A stretch of 64,000 bases of DNA from Pomphorhynchus laevis (lineage: Eukaryota; Acanthocephala; Palaeacanthocephala; Echinorhynchida; Pomphorhynchidae), in NCBI GenBank assembly GCA_012934845.2, contig WNNJ02000033.1, forward strand, positions 62,001 to 126,000, given 5' to 3'. Below, piece after piece: positions 30,444 through 42,819 of this stretch (the first letter of the stretch is position 1; each line of letters begins with the position of its first letter). The notes under the pieces are model-generated. The model did not search any database. It was not told where the DNA came from and saw only the letters and a list, made by a program, of their open reading frames with translations. A program made the position numbers and the translations under genes.

Positions 30444-31989
30444 GGCAACATTTCCGAAAGTCGGACACAACTAGGCAAGAAAAAAAATTATAAAAAACAA
30501 AAGACCTTTATTATACATTTAAAAAACATTTTTCATTTTTTTGCAGCATAGTGTAGGTAAAGTTTAAAATTAAAATTAAATTTTTTTCATAAAAATTAAA
30601 ATTTGAATATTTTTCAAGTAAGTGTTCGGATTAGTTAAACATTATCACACAATGATAGCACATTATGTATCTACACCACATATAAGTTTTAGCTCGATAC
30701 GACGTCTATTACGCTTCAGAGAAAATGTTCAATTTTTTTCAAAAAAAATCGATATGATAACTCATACTTTTTTCATCTCACAATATCGACCATCTATCAA
30801 TTAACATTTACACAATAACTTATGAATTGATTTATTCAGTATGTTGAAAAAATTAAAATTAAAATTTTTTAAATTAAAACAAAAATAATTAAAATTTTAC
30901 CATTGCCCTTGTTAGTAGTTTGTTTACTGCAATATTATTATAATACGATTACAAATCATATATCTACATTATTTTCAAGTTTGAGATTGATTTAACATGT
31001 ATTACGTTGTAAAACAAAATTTAATTTTTTGAACTTCAAAATACTTTTTAAGCACTTTGGTATGATATCCTATCATCATTTTTAACTTATTATTTCCAAC
31101 TTACAACAAATCAACGTATACAGAAAAATTGGCATCATTACTTTATTATCTTCAATAAAAATAAATTTATTTTTAACAATTTTAAAAATTTTAAACGCTG
31201 GTTTTGTTTCTTCAATAATTTGAAAACTGAAATTATAATGTGTTTGAACGATTTTCAGATGGTTTGGAATCTTCACGCATTGATAAGCGGACCGCTACGT
31301 GATGACAATGCATGTGTTGAATGGCTCGAAACGATATTTTAAACTGTAATTAAAATATGCAACAGGAAAGAAAAAAAACGCTTTTTAATAAATATCAGAG
31401 ACGTCACTTAATAATTGGTCGAAAAAATCAATGTTATTATGTCTACACCAATGTCTCCACGCGAATTCCGCCAAATTTAAACCAGCGTTTAAAATTTTTA
31501 AAATTGTTAAAAATAAATTTATTTTTATTCAAGATTATAAAGTAATGATGCCAATTTTTTTGTGTATACGTTGATTTGTTGTAAGCTGGAAATAATAAGT
31601 TAAACATGATGATGTTAAATGATAGATGGTCGATGTTGTAAGATGAAAAAAATTATGGGTTATCAGATCGATTTTTTTAGGAAAAATTATTTTTAAGTTC
31701 AAAAAATTGAACATTTTCTCTGAAGCGTAATATACGTCGTATCGAGCTAAGACTTATATGTGGTGTAGATACATAATGTGTAATCATTGTGGGACAATTT
31801 TTAACTAATCCGAACACTTACTTGAAAAATATTCAAATTTTATTTTTTTTTGAAAAAAATTTAATTTTAAACTTTACCTACACTATGCTGCAAAAAAATG
31901 AAAGATGTTTTTTAAATTTCTAATAAAGGTGTTTCGTTTTTTATAATTTTTTTCTTGCCTTGTTGTGTCCGCCTTTTGGAAATGTTGCC
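30444..31989. mobile_element. Foldback (long terminal inverted repeat) DNA element
   Basis: Left arm 30444-31205 and right arm 31479-31989 are inverted copies. Their outer ends read GGCAACATTTCC…CGGACACAAC and the complement, and the inner ends meet at AAACGCTGG. The left arm contains about 280 bp (30805-31085) that the right lacks. The ~270-bp core has no recognisable transposase, so the element is non-autonomous or decayed. It lies inside a ~290-bp repeat unit that appears uninterrupted at 32145-32435. Superfamily is unknown. Confidence 0.8.
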
Positions 31990-32440
31990 GATAATTCTTT
32001 ACATGATTGTTGTTCAAAGTAGAGACGAAATGACCACGTGGAAATTAAATAAACCCTAGATATTTATGAGTGTTGATGAATTCGATGGCTCGAGTCTAGC
32101 GAAAGTTTATCGAATTTGGCAAGGCGACCACCATGCTGAAATTTGCATACATCTAATTGCTTAAAGTTGATACTTAAGAGGACGAATTATATTACAGGTA
32201 AAGCGTAAGTTATTATGGGTTCCAACTTAGAGAATCGAAAGGCACTGTGTAAGAATAAACTTAAAAGTTTTCGATATGCGTATGTGGCCGATAATACTTT
32301 ACAGTATTTTTGTTCAGTGGAGAGGAAATGGCTATGTGGATGTTTGATGGACGCTTAGATATTTGTAAGAGTTGATGAATCCGATGAGTTTTCAGTCTAG
32401 TGAAAGTTTATCGGAATTAGCACGACTAACATATATGTTT
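31990..32440 (+). repeat. ~290-bp repeat units flanking the foldback element
   Basis: 31987-32140 and 32286-32435 share GCCGATAAT, GTTGATGAATxCGATG and AGTCTAG-GAAAGTTTATCG words. 32150-32225 repeats the flank left of the foldback element (30355-30443: cttaaagt-gatact…tgggttc). Together these suggest two to three head-to-tail units, the first split by the insertion. Confidence 0.65.
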
Positions 32441-32884
32441 TTAGTTAAATATCAATGATAGTTGTAACTGAACAATCCCAGGTTTAATATATCTAATGCA
32501 ATGCACATGTGAACAACAATATATAGAAAAACGTATCAAATTTTAAAACCTAGGTTTAGACAACATATATATAATAAACAGAACAATAGTCAAACTATAT
32601 TTCATAAGCATATGAGATTAATATAAAATTAAAAACTAAATAATTTATTTTAGAATATACATTGAAGAAAATAAATTAATAAAGAATTATTGAAGCTTGA
32701 TCAAAAAATGGGAAAATCTTATTTGATATTTGGCTAATCTATGTTAGCATCTTCAGAAAATTGCGATGCAATTTTGTAATTTAAAATGTAATCAATAATT
32801 ATATCAATAATGAATCATTTTTTAGAATATGATAGTTTAACGAAAAAAAATCAAATACAAAAACTACTGAATTACAGCTGCTTG
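32441..32884. other. AT-rich spacer with a single copy of the 12.8-kb arm motif
   Basis: No gene. 32690-32765 resembles one arm of the inverted repeat at 12801-12936 (gaagcttgatcaaa…gatatttggctaat…gttagcatcttcagaaaatt). On the minus strand it gives CTGAAGA and a GCTAAC…ATTAGC hairpin, with the GAAA box mutated to CAAA. Confidence 0.5.
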
Positions 32885-33249
32885 CTGGCCTTCATTTCCT
32901 CCTCGGCCTGTTTGCTCTTTCTGTCGTGTGGAAGAAGTTTATCGGCGAAGCAACCTTTGCAATATATTTCTCCAACCTGATCTTTTTATGTACCCAAAGT
33001 CAACGTTGTATTGCAAGTTTTACATCTAAAGCACTTTTCGTGCCATTGCGAACTGCACGCACCAATTCTTTCCGCAGCATACACTGTGGTTCCACATCGT
33101 AAGCACTTTTCAATTGCTCCACCAAATTTCGGTCCCATTGTTTCTCGTTCATGCTCAGGAAAAGACTCAACATTGTCGATATCGATCTTCGCAGTTGTCG
33201 TACGCGGCTGTTCAATGATCATGATCGTTTGGATAGGTTGCTGGGGCAT
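32878..33249 (-). pseudogene. CRP-like LIM-domain gene with an in-frame stop
   Basis: On the minus strand MGPKFGGAIEKCLRCGTTVYAAE begins a CRP/MLP-type LIM domain. The zinc ligands C-x2-C, H-E-K-C and C-x2-C follow, then CNTTLTLGT, a TAA stop, and KDQVGEIYCKGCFADKL, which completes the second finger (C-x2-C). The spacing across the stop equals that of intact LIM domains (17 residues between ligands). So one sense codon has become TAA, and the downstream finger and tail (to about 32878) are still in frame. A 12-nt GT…AG stretch covers the stop, but removing it would make the finger too short. It lies 10 bp beyond the 3' end of an R2-like LINE ORF. Confidence 0.75.
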
Positions 33250-33259
33250 TATTTGTATG

Positions 33260-34318
33260 TTAGAAATCGGGCTGGCCTGGATTATTGACAGTATCGGGAA
33301 TTTTGTGCACTATCTCAATCATGCATGACACGGGAATTATTTCGTCGTACTCATTCATTGGGGCATGGTTCTTGTTGTTATCTTTGCAAACCGGTAGTCC
33401 CATCACATCACGAGTTCGGCTCGAAGCACAAGAGTCTGGCTCGAAGAGGCGTTTCCCGGGTTCACATGTTTTCTGTTGTCCACTATCAAATGTCAATATT
33501 GGGATCTGGTCAAGTGATGCTAGCATTGCTTTGGCGTTGCCTCTTATTATTGCAATAGAGATGCGCTGGTATAAATTCGAGATCGCCACGGCGTATCTGA
33601 CTCCGCTTGTCCGGCTCATGTTATTTGCAACCCGTTTAATGACCCTGTTTCCCTCTTCATTCCATCCCCCAAACGACTCCACTACAGCGGCTGAGAATAT
33701 ATACCCCGCTGCTTCGACCCTGCTCTTGTACTTTCGGTCTTTAACATTAGCCGCGTACGATGTAGCGGCGGCGAGCTGTGCGTTAGCAGCTGAGCGACGG
33801 TATGCCGTCTGTTGGGGGTGAGTGACTGCAAAGTCGATTGCATGGGGAGGATCCCCATAAAATAGGATGTCTGCCGGCCGTTCACGTAGGTCCGGGATAA
33901 TACCTCGCACTTCCAGAGCTACATCCATCCGGGCTGATTGTGCGGCTGCGAATACCACGTCACGAATAGCATTATGCCGCAGTCCTTGGTAACCCCCGTA
34001 TTGGCATGTTAGCGAGTGTATGCCTTCCTTATCAGCTATGCGCATGCAGCGGCCGCATCTATAATCCTTTTCGTGTAAAGGAATCCCAAGCCACATGCGG
34101 ACTAGAATACAGAACTGTGGGGGTGTTAATTCCGTTCCAGATGCCGCATTTGGTACAGCACTAAGCCAAGCCCCAGCTTTTGGACACGACACTGCATGTA
34201 GTCGGGCACGATCCATTTCACTAGATGATTGTATCAGCTGTGTCGAGGCGAGATTTTCAATCAGGCGTGAGGTTGATGATTGACCGCCCTCCGTAGACGG
34301 TATGAAGTGAGATCCCAC
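33260..34318 (-). pseudogene. R2-type LINE ORF, restriction-like endonuclease part
   Basis: 352 residues continuing the RT frame after a one-base-type shift. It has CGRCMRIADKEGIHSLTC (zinc-binding C-x2-C…H…C knuckle), then LRHNAIRDVV, then RPADILFYGDPPHAIDFAVTH, in which the acidic residues and later KxxK region form the PD-(D/E)XK nuclease typical of R2-group LINEs. It ends with RISIAIIRGNAKAM. Residues after about 270 may be translated 3' UTR. Confidence 0.8.
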
Positions 34319-36374
34319 TGGTTCTAAGGGTGGCTAATGCCTCTGAATAGCCAGGAAAAAGTGTAGGATCCAGACTGTATTCTTCTCCGACCTGCATCAC
34401 GCTATGTATAAATGCGCTCTGGACATGCGCCGCATTGCATCTTAGGCCAAATCCACCCAGACGGATTGGGAGTGTCATATGTGATTTCGCTGCTTCGTGT
34501 AGTTGACACGCGCATATTTTCTGAAAGGCGCTGGCGATTTGTCTGTCGAATGACTGACAAAACGTTTTTGTAATCCTTGGATCAACTGAACGGAGAAGGT
34601 GGTTTATCCTGGACGAGGAAGCGCAGTGTTTGAGTAGGAGGTATCCGACTTGAGGGTCTGGCAGCTTGGCTACTGCATCGATTGTCTGGATTAGCGGTGG
34701 CAGAATCTCGTTTGTCAGGTGGGTTTCTATGAAGGACTCGTCACTGATAGGTATGCCTAACACGTGCATGTTTCCAGAGGTGTTCTCCAAAACCACCTCG
34801 GATAGTAGTGCCAAGCAAGAGCTTATGGCTTCAGGCGTGCCGATGACCTCTGTCTTTCGCCAGTTTAGCTGCAATTTAATCGCCTTGAAACTCGTGTCTA
34901 GCCAGCCGAGTGCGGATGCAATTGCCGAAGGCGTCCCGCCGACTATGCCATCGTCCAGGTACCACATGTTGAGGTTTATTCCAGGGATATGAGAAACGTG
35001 TTCAATCGTTTTCTTAATGGCCAACGCGAAGAGGAACGGGCCCAACGGGTCACCCTGCTGGACTCCTTCACATGAATTGAGAGGGTCCTGCGGGCCGAAA
35101 CGAAGGGGTGCCTTGCACTTGTATGAAAAGTCAAACCATGGCAAGAGCTCCGGGACGTTCTCTCGGACCGCCGCTCGTAAGTGCGCTCTGGACAATGAGT
35201 TGAAGGCGTTTGAAAGATCGATCTTTGCCCAGGCCCAGTTGTTGTCGTTGGCGTGAAGTTCGTGGATTCGTCGGATGTTGTGAACGATCCTTTCCACTGC
35301 GTTTGGGGTTGCTACCCCTAGTTGTGTTGGTTGTAGGAGACCAGCGAAACGTTTGCGGAGTTGGAGACATATGCATTTCGAGCAGAGACGGCGTAGAGTT
35401 TCGCCAACGGCAATTGGTCTTATACCCCCGTTCTTTTTGGGAAGTGCGATCAAGTTAGCGCCGGCAATGTAAGGCGCCACTTCAGAGGGTGCTAGTCCCG
35501 CCAGAAGGTGGTTGACAAGGTGCGTCAGATTCTCTGCTAGCGAACCGCCGCTATTTGCTCGTAACATGTCCTGGAGATGCTCCGGTCTTAGCTCCAGGCA
35601 ACCTGGTCCCGACGCTGAAGGAAAAGAGTTGACCGCGGCAATGACGGTCTCGCGGCCTACAGATATAGACGAAATCGGATTGTTTGAAAGTCGTTCTATA
35701 AGATTAGGTGAGGATAGTGGCTGATCCCGCCAGATGCTGTATGTCAGGGGATGTAGTATTTGCAGTGCTGTCCGTGCTTGTGTAGATGGGCTGACTATTC
35801 CTCCTGAAACCAAACGCTGGAGTGCTTTACCGTAATTCCCATGCTTGGTCAGGTTGATACAAGCAATTTCTGAATTGCCGTTTAGTTGACGGTTTGCATA
35901 TTTGTGTGGCGTTTGTATCATGGATAGCACATCTGTTGAAGCGGTTGTCGCGTAGGCTCTTATTGATTCGCAAATGTGCTTCTCGAGCTTATATCGACCT
36001 TTGCATGTTGTGGGCATTGGGCCACTGAAGCATGATTTTGCGAAGAGCAGCAACTTTGTCCATGAACTGACATCTCCGATCTGCAGTGCATGTTTGATAT
36101 TGTCACAGAAATAGGTGGCTGCTAGAACACGTGCTTTGTACGGAATGCGTATGACTGTTGTTGATTCTCTGCGCCAACATGATTGAAGACATGATGGACG
36201 GTTCGAAGCGTCGACTCGAGCGCTTGGAATTGCTAATGTTGGAGTTATGACTTCTGTGATGGCTTCATTTGGTTGGACCTTGGACGCATGGTCGAAACAG
36301 CCGAATCCCTCGCTCGAACCTGCACACCTTGAACCTCTGAACTTATGAAAGCGGAAGCATCCATTAGTTGTCAA
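34257..36374 (-). pseudogene. R2-type LINE ORF, reverse-transcriptase part
   Basis: 705 residues. An N-terminal region of about 250 residues is followed by the RT: motif 0/1 AGANLIALPKKNGGIRPIAV, motif A AKIDLSNAFN (about 385), motif B GVQQGDPLGPFLFAL (about 436), motif C MWYLDDGIVG (about 471). The thumb includes RLGGFGLRCNAAHVQSAF (about 650). The frame shifts at the end (overlap 34257-34318) into the endonuclease part. Upstream, a CRICPRG piece in another frame (near 36410) may be a lost zinc finger. Such enzymes nick DNA and copy their RNA at the break. Confidence 0.85.
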
Positions 36375-36604
36375 AACGATGTCCCTCTGGGGCAGATGCG
36401 ACAGGGCCGCTTACCTCTGATAATATCATTTTTATCTTGCCCATCGTACGCCATTGTGTTTGGTAACATTGTAAGTAAGTTTGTAATTGCCAAGAGTTGT
36501 AGAGTCGGCAAGCGTGAGCGAGCCGCCGGTTGATTGTAGATTTGCTGTGGCAAATTTGACTGTCTTGATGTATGTTATTCATTGTAATTTGTGTAAGTAA
36601 CTTT

Positions 36605-37095
36605 AATCAACAATTTTTATTGTACGAACTTTAATAACCAATACTTTTTTTAACGATTTTTTTGATAATGAATCATTATCAATTATTTACAAACATAAAT
36701 CAATATTAAATCAAAAACTATTATAAAGAAATTTTTGAATTATTTTTTAAATGCAATTGCAAAAATATTAAAACGCTTAATTCCATGTACCCATTAGGAT
36801 TGAATGACGCGGTCTAAAGGATTGAAAGAAGTGGTATAGTAAATAACAAACAATTATATTATAATAACGCAAGGAAACAAGTATGCTGAACTTTTGTGTA
36901 GAGGCCGAGATAGCATGAGGGTTCGCCAGACTCGAGGAATCATAAGTTTTTTGATAGCAAGACATACTCGTTATGTCAGTGTATTAGCCCGGATTTTGGT
37001 AAATGTCACTATATAGAAACGCCAGTTGATATTCGGTGTTTCACATCCATAATACATTCACTGGCTCTTCGCGTCTGCTTATTGGACAACAGGAT
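36605..37095. other. Spacer
   Basis: AT-rich, no gene recognised. It separates the R2-type LINE 1 from the Penelope N-terminal fragment. Confidence 0.4.
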
Positions 37096-37100
37096 AGTTT

Positions 37101-37560
37101 ATGTCGCAGCTAATCCATATATCTATAAGGAGACTACCAGAACTAGCACGACAAGAAGATGAAAACATGCAACAAAAAGGTAACTCTGTACAGCATGTGA
37201 ATTTAAATAGCAAACTAAAATCTATTAAAATAGAGATTTCTAATTACAATAAATTTCGAAAACTTAGAAGCGACTACAAAATGGCAAGAACATCACCTAG
37301 CTTGAATTAAAAAATCAAAACTAATGACATTACTTTTCCTTATGTAAAATATAAAGGTTACTTCACGAAAATACCTTTTGTTAAGTATAAAGCTAAATTA
37401 TTATATCTTAAAGACGCCTCATCATTAACGGGAACTATAATTAACGATAAATCGTTCAAAATAAATGGAATACTAAAACGTATTCCCAACTATGTATCAG
37501 ACAGTGAAATTATATGCAACAAATTTTAATGTATTATCAGCAGAAAATGCAGAGATGGGG
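37101..37560 (+). mobile_element. Possible Penelope-like N-terminal fragment
   Basis: The plus-strand frame contains KFRKLRSDYKMART and, after interruption, ITFPYVKYKGYF…FVKYKAKLL. This resembles the region before the RT in Penelope-like proteins (…LRxDYKKxRxxLxFLxxC…PKFVRFK). It is short and degraded, and no RT follows. Assignment is tentative. Confidence 0.4.
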
Positions 37561-37789
37561 ATATGGTGATAAATAAGTGATAATAAGTGGATCCAAATAG
37601 GATATGCAAAAATTTAAGGAGGAACGGAACGGTTTAGGTGGCCAAGAAGTTAAAGTGATTATTTTTAATGACAATTCATCAGATTGAATCTACCCGCAAT
37701 TCTTCCATTGCCAACAATGGATGCATATTTCATCAATATGTACGGAGAGCACGCCTATATGTGTGCATTGTGCAGGGGTTTCTTAAGCT

Positions 37790-37945
37790 CTTCGTTTCTT
37801 GTTTACCCTCATAGTCCCCCTCGATTGGACTCTTTCGAGTGGTGAAATACCCTGAGTGGTTTAGTCAGAGGGCGGCGTGTTGGATTGGCTGGAGGGCTTA
37901 GATCCCATTGGACCTGAGGCCATGAAGACAGAAGACTTCAAAAGA
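37790..37945 (+). mobile_element. 5'-truncated fragment of the Jockey-like LINE
   Basis: About 150 bp match the ORF2 end of the intact LINE (23040-23195), including GAGGGCGGCGTGTTGGATT and CCTGAGGCC near the stop codon, with about 80-85% identity. It is a short, older insertion of the same or a close family. Confidence 0.85.
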
Positions 37946-37949
37946 CTGA

Positions 37950-38930
37950 ATAAGAAATTTCTGACGTTTTCTATTTTTCTATTTAATTGACATTTATTCC
38001 CTTGTACCAATTCTGTTAAGAAAATCTTTATTATTATGACTGATATAGTTATTACTGCTACATAGTTTACTTTACCAAATATCAACATGTTTTTATTTAT
38101 TTCTTTCAGAACTCTTGTCTTCATAGAATATATTTTGTCTTTATACATTATAATTAAATCTCGCTTAAACTTATTAATTTTCAGATCGATTCAAAGATAA
38201 TAAGACATTTTTATTAATCAAATTTGTTTCCAATATATCAGTATCGCACAAGCTATCTAAATATTCGTTGTTTTTAAAGCTATGAATTTTGTTTTTGACG
38301 AAATTGTTTTTAATTGATTTTTTAAATATTAATTTATTTTCATTTCTTGTTACTCAATTGCTAATGACTGTTTTTTTACATTAAGCTAGAAGGATGCAAA
38401 GTATTTTTCTCGAAAGAACTGAACACTAAAGTTTTAGAATTGGAGTTTAACTTTTAAAATTTCACTTTTGGATATTTGCAATTCTCTTTAACGTGAATTC
38501 ATTTCTCAATGATGACTAGCATGGATTATCTTCAATTTAATTAATTTTGATTAATTTACCAAAATGTAATAATTAATAATTAATATATTAATTATTATTA
38601 ATAATTATTATGCCGTGTAGCGTCGAATTGTATCAGAGGGAGTCGAGTTCCATCGAACAAACTGGGATGGGGCAAAACAAGTTAAATTTGATTTAATTGC
38701 ATAATCAACTGTTTTATTAATTAATAAATACTTATTGCTGGACCCATTTGCGGGTAACCTTGTTGATTGAGTATAAAAAATAATAATAATTTATTAATTA
38801 TTAAGAAGTAAAAACTTTCTTGATAACAAACTACTTACAATATTAATATACACACTACTTACAATAAATTAACATACAAAATTATATAAAACAACGTCAC
38901 ACAACGAGACAACGTCATCTGGCTTACCAA
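37950..38930. other. AT-rich spacer
   Basis: No gene recognised. 38570-38615 is a TAATTA/ATTAAT palindromic low-complexity tract. The right end (from about 38878) is probably the 5' UTR of the next LINE. Confidence 0.5.
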
Positions 38931-41900
38931 CTTCGTGATGCCTAAAGGTGTTCCAGCATCGATTCTTCGATGCTGTCCGTGCAATGGGCAATCTGCCCGA
39001 TGCAAAAACTGTCAATGCGCCCGTGTGGGCAGCACATGTACGGGATGTCGCGCTCATCATTGCCAGAACAAATATACCGCACATATTGATGACGTGAGTT
39101 CTCATGAATTTACCGGCAATACTAATGATGCGAATGACGAATATCTACGAAGAGATTGCATTGCAGATGTCCGACAATCAAGTGTACATCCTGTTCACGA
39201 TTCTGAGCTGCGTAAATGTTCTCGTTATAATCACCCTCCCGAAGTTGTAGATGCCTTCAGCGTGGAAGCAACATTCACGGAATGTATTGGTTGGAGTCCA
39301 AACGTCTTCTATTTACCTAGATACCACGCAAGTAATCGATTCATTGGGATATTGGCAGATTTATAAAACAAAGCTGCATCATCTAACGCCGTAATTGATA
39401 GCTCCCTAAAACTAGAAACAATTTTCACACAACTGATTCGACAACGAATAGAATGCAAAAAAAGTGTAATTCGCAAGACGATCGAGAGGAGATTAACACT
39501 TTAGTCAGAAAACAACTGGCAATCTCTGTTGTTTGAAGCTCGAATACTTCAAAATAGATTTACAAACCGGAAGATCGAGCGATGGACCACGAGAATATCA
39601 GGTATCTCCTGGTATAACCAACTTCTCAAAACGGTAAGCGCTGGAAGAATGTCTACTGCGGTAAGACTCCTGGCATCTGAGCGTACAATGAACGGTGTCA
39701 TCCAATTAGATAATGAGGTTGAACCGGGTCTGACCGTAAGAGATAAGCTCAATCTATTACACCCTGAATCTGGAACCGTAAATCCGTCGCTTATTCTCAC
39801 TTCTCCGATTGAGGGGGCGAGAAATCACCATTCATGTGTGCTCTTGTCTATAGACGCAGAGAAGATACGATCAACGAGCAAGAAGATTCAAGGCAGCTGA
39901 GGACCGTCAGGCTTGGATGCCGCCGACTGGAAAGACATGCTATTCAATTTCGGAACAGAATTACTTAAGTTAGCAAATGCCTTAGCAAACCTGGCCAGGA
40001 GAATTTCTTCAGATGAAATAAGTATTGATAACGCATAGGCATTCACTACTAGTCGCTTAATACCGCTGGATAAAAAACCAGGAGTGCGTCCTATTGGTAT
40101 CGGCGAGGTATCTAGACGGATAATCGCCAAAACAATTATCATGACTGTCTGATGATATTACTAATATTGGAGGCCCCATCCAATTATGTTCAGGTCAACG
40201 ATGTGGGTTTGAGGCTGCAGTGCGCTTTATCACAAGCTTATTTCACTCGTCAAGCGAAAAATGTGTGCTTCAAGTTGACGCGACTAACGCATTCAATGCA
40301 ATTAATCGTCAACTAGCATTAACAAATATCAAATTTACATGCCCATCCTTACTGACGGTGCTCAAAAACTGCTACCAGGAAAATCCCATTCTTTCAGTCG
40401 AGGAGTAGGTAATCTTCGCCAAGGAAGGCCTCACGCAGGGTGATCCCTTAGCAATGGCGGCTTTTGCTGCTGCATGCATACCACTTATTCAGGATCTTAA
40501 AAAAAGTGCTACCTCTGTGTTACATCGGTGGTATGCGGACGACGCATGTTGCGTGGGAACGGTTACTTATTTGCTAAAAGTATAAAAAAGATTGCTTCAA
40601 GTTGGTCCCGATTATGGCTTCAATGCAAACATGATAAAATGTAGATTACTGGTGCATCCAGAGGAATTAACCAATGCAAAACAGATATTTGAATGTACTG
40701 GCCTCACAATCACGGATGAGGGATTTATGGTGTTGGGTTCACCTTGTGGCAGGGATAACTAGGTAGAAAAAGAAATCAAATCGAAAATAGTCAGGTGGGT
40801 TACTATGGTTAAACACTTGTCTGCGATTGCTAAAGTTGATGCCCATTTGGTTTACACTGTGTATGTAAACGCAGTGCAACGCAAATGGAACTATATAATG
40901 CGTACATGTCGCATTGTTCCAGCGTGGTTCGAACCCTTGTACCTTGCCATCTCTAGCAACTTATAATCCGAATGGACCGGTCAAAGAACATTGGACGATA
41001 GCTTAATAGCAGTCTGCTTCCTACCTACCAGATGTAAAGGGTTTGGATTTCTGAACCCAATAGAAAATGCGGTAGCCGAATATTCCCGATCCAAACGGAT
41101 GTGGGAACCATTTGAGAGTGGATACACTGGTACTGAACTGAGAACTTTGCAGAGCCACGTTGCTGGGCAGATATCAGTTGAGAAAAAACAAGTATATGCG
41201 GACAAATTACAGACAGTTGTTGCTTCCTTAGATAGATTTAAGTCACATTTGCTCACATTCGCATCTGAAAGTGGCGCGTCATTATGGCTCAATGCTTTCA
41301 ATGCAACAAATACTTGCAAAAGGCTGAACATTCAAGAATTCTAAGATGCAATTTCTGCCCGCTGTGGATTGTAACCGGTTGAGTCTCTAGCTCGCTGTGC
41401 ATGTAGTTCCATTTTCAATATATGCCATGCACTATCGTGTCGCACCAGATGACCTACAATAATTCGGCATGACATAATGAGAAATTCGATTGCAAATAAG
41501 CTTGAAAAAGTGTGTAAAGACATCTTAATAGAACCACAGCTACGGCCTGTCCCAATTGATTGCGATTCTCCAACACCACAACTTGCAGAGACCCTTGTGT
41601 GAGGTCCGATATTGTTTACCGTGATCTTTTCGAAGGCTCGATGATGCGATCCTTTTTGGATATATGTGTTTTCAACCCAATGGCGCCATCGTAGTCTCAC
41701 ATGACCCCGACCATCAGTCACGCATATCATTCTACAAGGAAGTTCGCAAAGTATGGGCAACGTATTGCTGAAGTTGAAAGAGCAACTTTCATTCCCGTAA
41801 TATTTTCAACAAGCGGGAGCATTGGCGCAGAAGCACAGCAATTGTTGAGGTGGATTGCAGCCAAGTATTCTACTTCATTGAAGTTGTCATACTCCGAGAG

Positions 41901-42110
41901 TATCCGACGCATTCGCTTAGATATAAGATTAACTCTTGCGTCTGCTGCCTCAATGTGTATAAGAGCGACCAGAATGTCAGTTAGAAGCCAAACAGCAAGT
42001 AGGCGATGTATGAACGTGACGATTGCTTCATAAAGCACGATGAAGAGAACTGATCGTATCCTACAGGTGTCCACCTCAGAAGTATGAAAGAACACGCATT
42101 TGATGTACTA
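38880..42110 (+). mobile_element. R2/NeSL/CRE-type LINE 2, decayed
   Basis: The plus strand carries, in shifting frames, an N-terminal CXC-like cysteine module (38935-39080), a linker and RT pieces: KPGVRPIGIGEVSRRI near 40080, VLQVDATNAFNAINRQ near 40270, GLTQGDPLAMAAFA near 40430 and WYADDACCVG near 40530. A thumb segment (GLTITDEGFMVLGSPCG, ~40700) is followed by EKKQVYADKLQ…SGASLWLNAF near 41180-41300, and an endonuclease remnant (HALSC, PLRHDIMRN-like, then ATFIPVIFSTSGSIG) at 41400-41830. The style matches R2-like elements common in cnidarians and other invertebrates. It is clearly different from LINE 1. Confidence 0.82.
38935..39366 (+). pseudogene. R2-type LINE 2 N terminus with CXC-like module
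   Basis: 143 residues. Residues 12-43 read C-C-P-C-N-G-x3-R-C-K-N-C-Q-C-A-R-x-G-x2-C-x2-C-x4-C-Q-N, a TSO1/CRC-style cysteine array likely to bind zinc and DNA. Similar cysteine arrays stand at the start of related invertebrate elements. The frame ends at 39366 and RT pieces continue in other frames. The same spacing appears in the ORF1 of the CR1/L2-like LINE at 16.9 kb. Confidence 0.75.
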
Positions 42111-42114
42111 CTTA

Positions 42115-42815
42115 GTTTTCTATTTTTATTATTTAAAGCTAACAATTTTTGTCACAATTAACAAACAAGTGCTGAGGATAAAAAAATAATTTATTAATTA
42201 TTACTAATTAATAATTTATTTATTTAATAATTACGTTCGCTTCGCCGCACCTAATGTAGTGTCAAATTTGTATACAATTCGCATCGATATCTAGGCTTTA
42301 TGCTCTCTTCGCGATAGTCTTTTAGAAACAACTTATAGGCACAATAAGCAGAAGTGTAAAGACCAGCTTATACGGCATCGAAGCTTGGTATTGCTTCAAT
42401 TCTTATCTTGGTATTGCTTCAAAATCGAAGGGGCGACTAAGTACTTTGATGCTATATTGCTTCCTATTCTGAGTTACTGGCTTTGATGTTATTAGTCGGA
42501 TTTGATTATGACAGATTATCAAACTATTATCAAGTGTTTTTGACGCTATCTAAAAATGATGGCAGGAGTATCTTCGAAGTGTTAATTTACAGCGATGCTT
42601 AGTAGATCGATACTCCTCTCGGTCAAACTTCTTAATAGATTAAGCCTCTATGAAAACGCAGCGTATTTGGCAAGCCGACGTCTTTTCTGTAGCAAGATAC
42701 TTAGTCTGGATCCTGATCTCTTCTTAACGCCTGCTTACACTCAGTCTGATTGTAGAAATTCAAAATAACAAAAGCGTCCTCTTGTTTGGCGTTTATCTTT
42801 GAAGGGTACCACGCT
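42115..42815. other. Spacer before the satellite array
   Basis: AT-rich at 42120-42240, then more balanced sequence that does not match the satellite and was not recognised. A partial satellite monomer begins near 42820. Confidence 0.4.
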
Positions 42816-42819
42816 AAAT

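Larger units (their letters stand above)
33250..36600 (-). mobile_element. R2/NeSL/CRE-type LINE 1 (restriction-like endonuclease type)
   Basis: A GC-richer block (clearly above its surroundings) on the minus strand with a nearly continuous ORF broken once between RT and endonuclease. The order RT, then Cys/His motif, then restriction-like endonuclease is that of R2-group LINEs and unlike the AP-endonuclease LINEs elsewhere in the window. The 5' end is probably near 36600. The 3' UTR appears very short, ending next to the LIM sequence. Decay is mild, so insertion is fairly recent. Confidence 0.85.

Noticed and set aside
32986-33000. 12-nt micro-intron (GTACAT…AAG) removing the LIM stop
   Set aside because: Would shorten the second zinc finger below LIM spacing; a nonsense change explains the data more simply.
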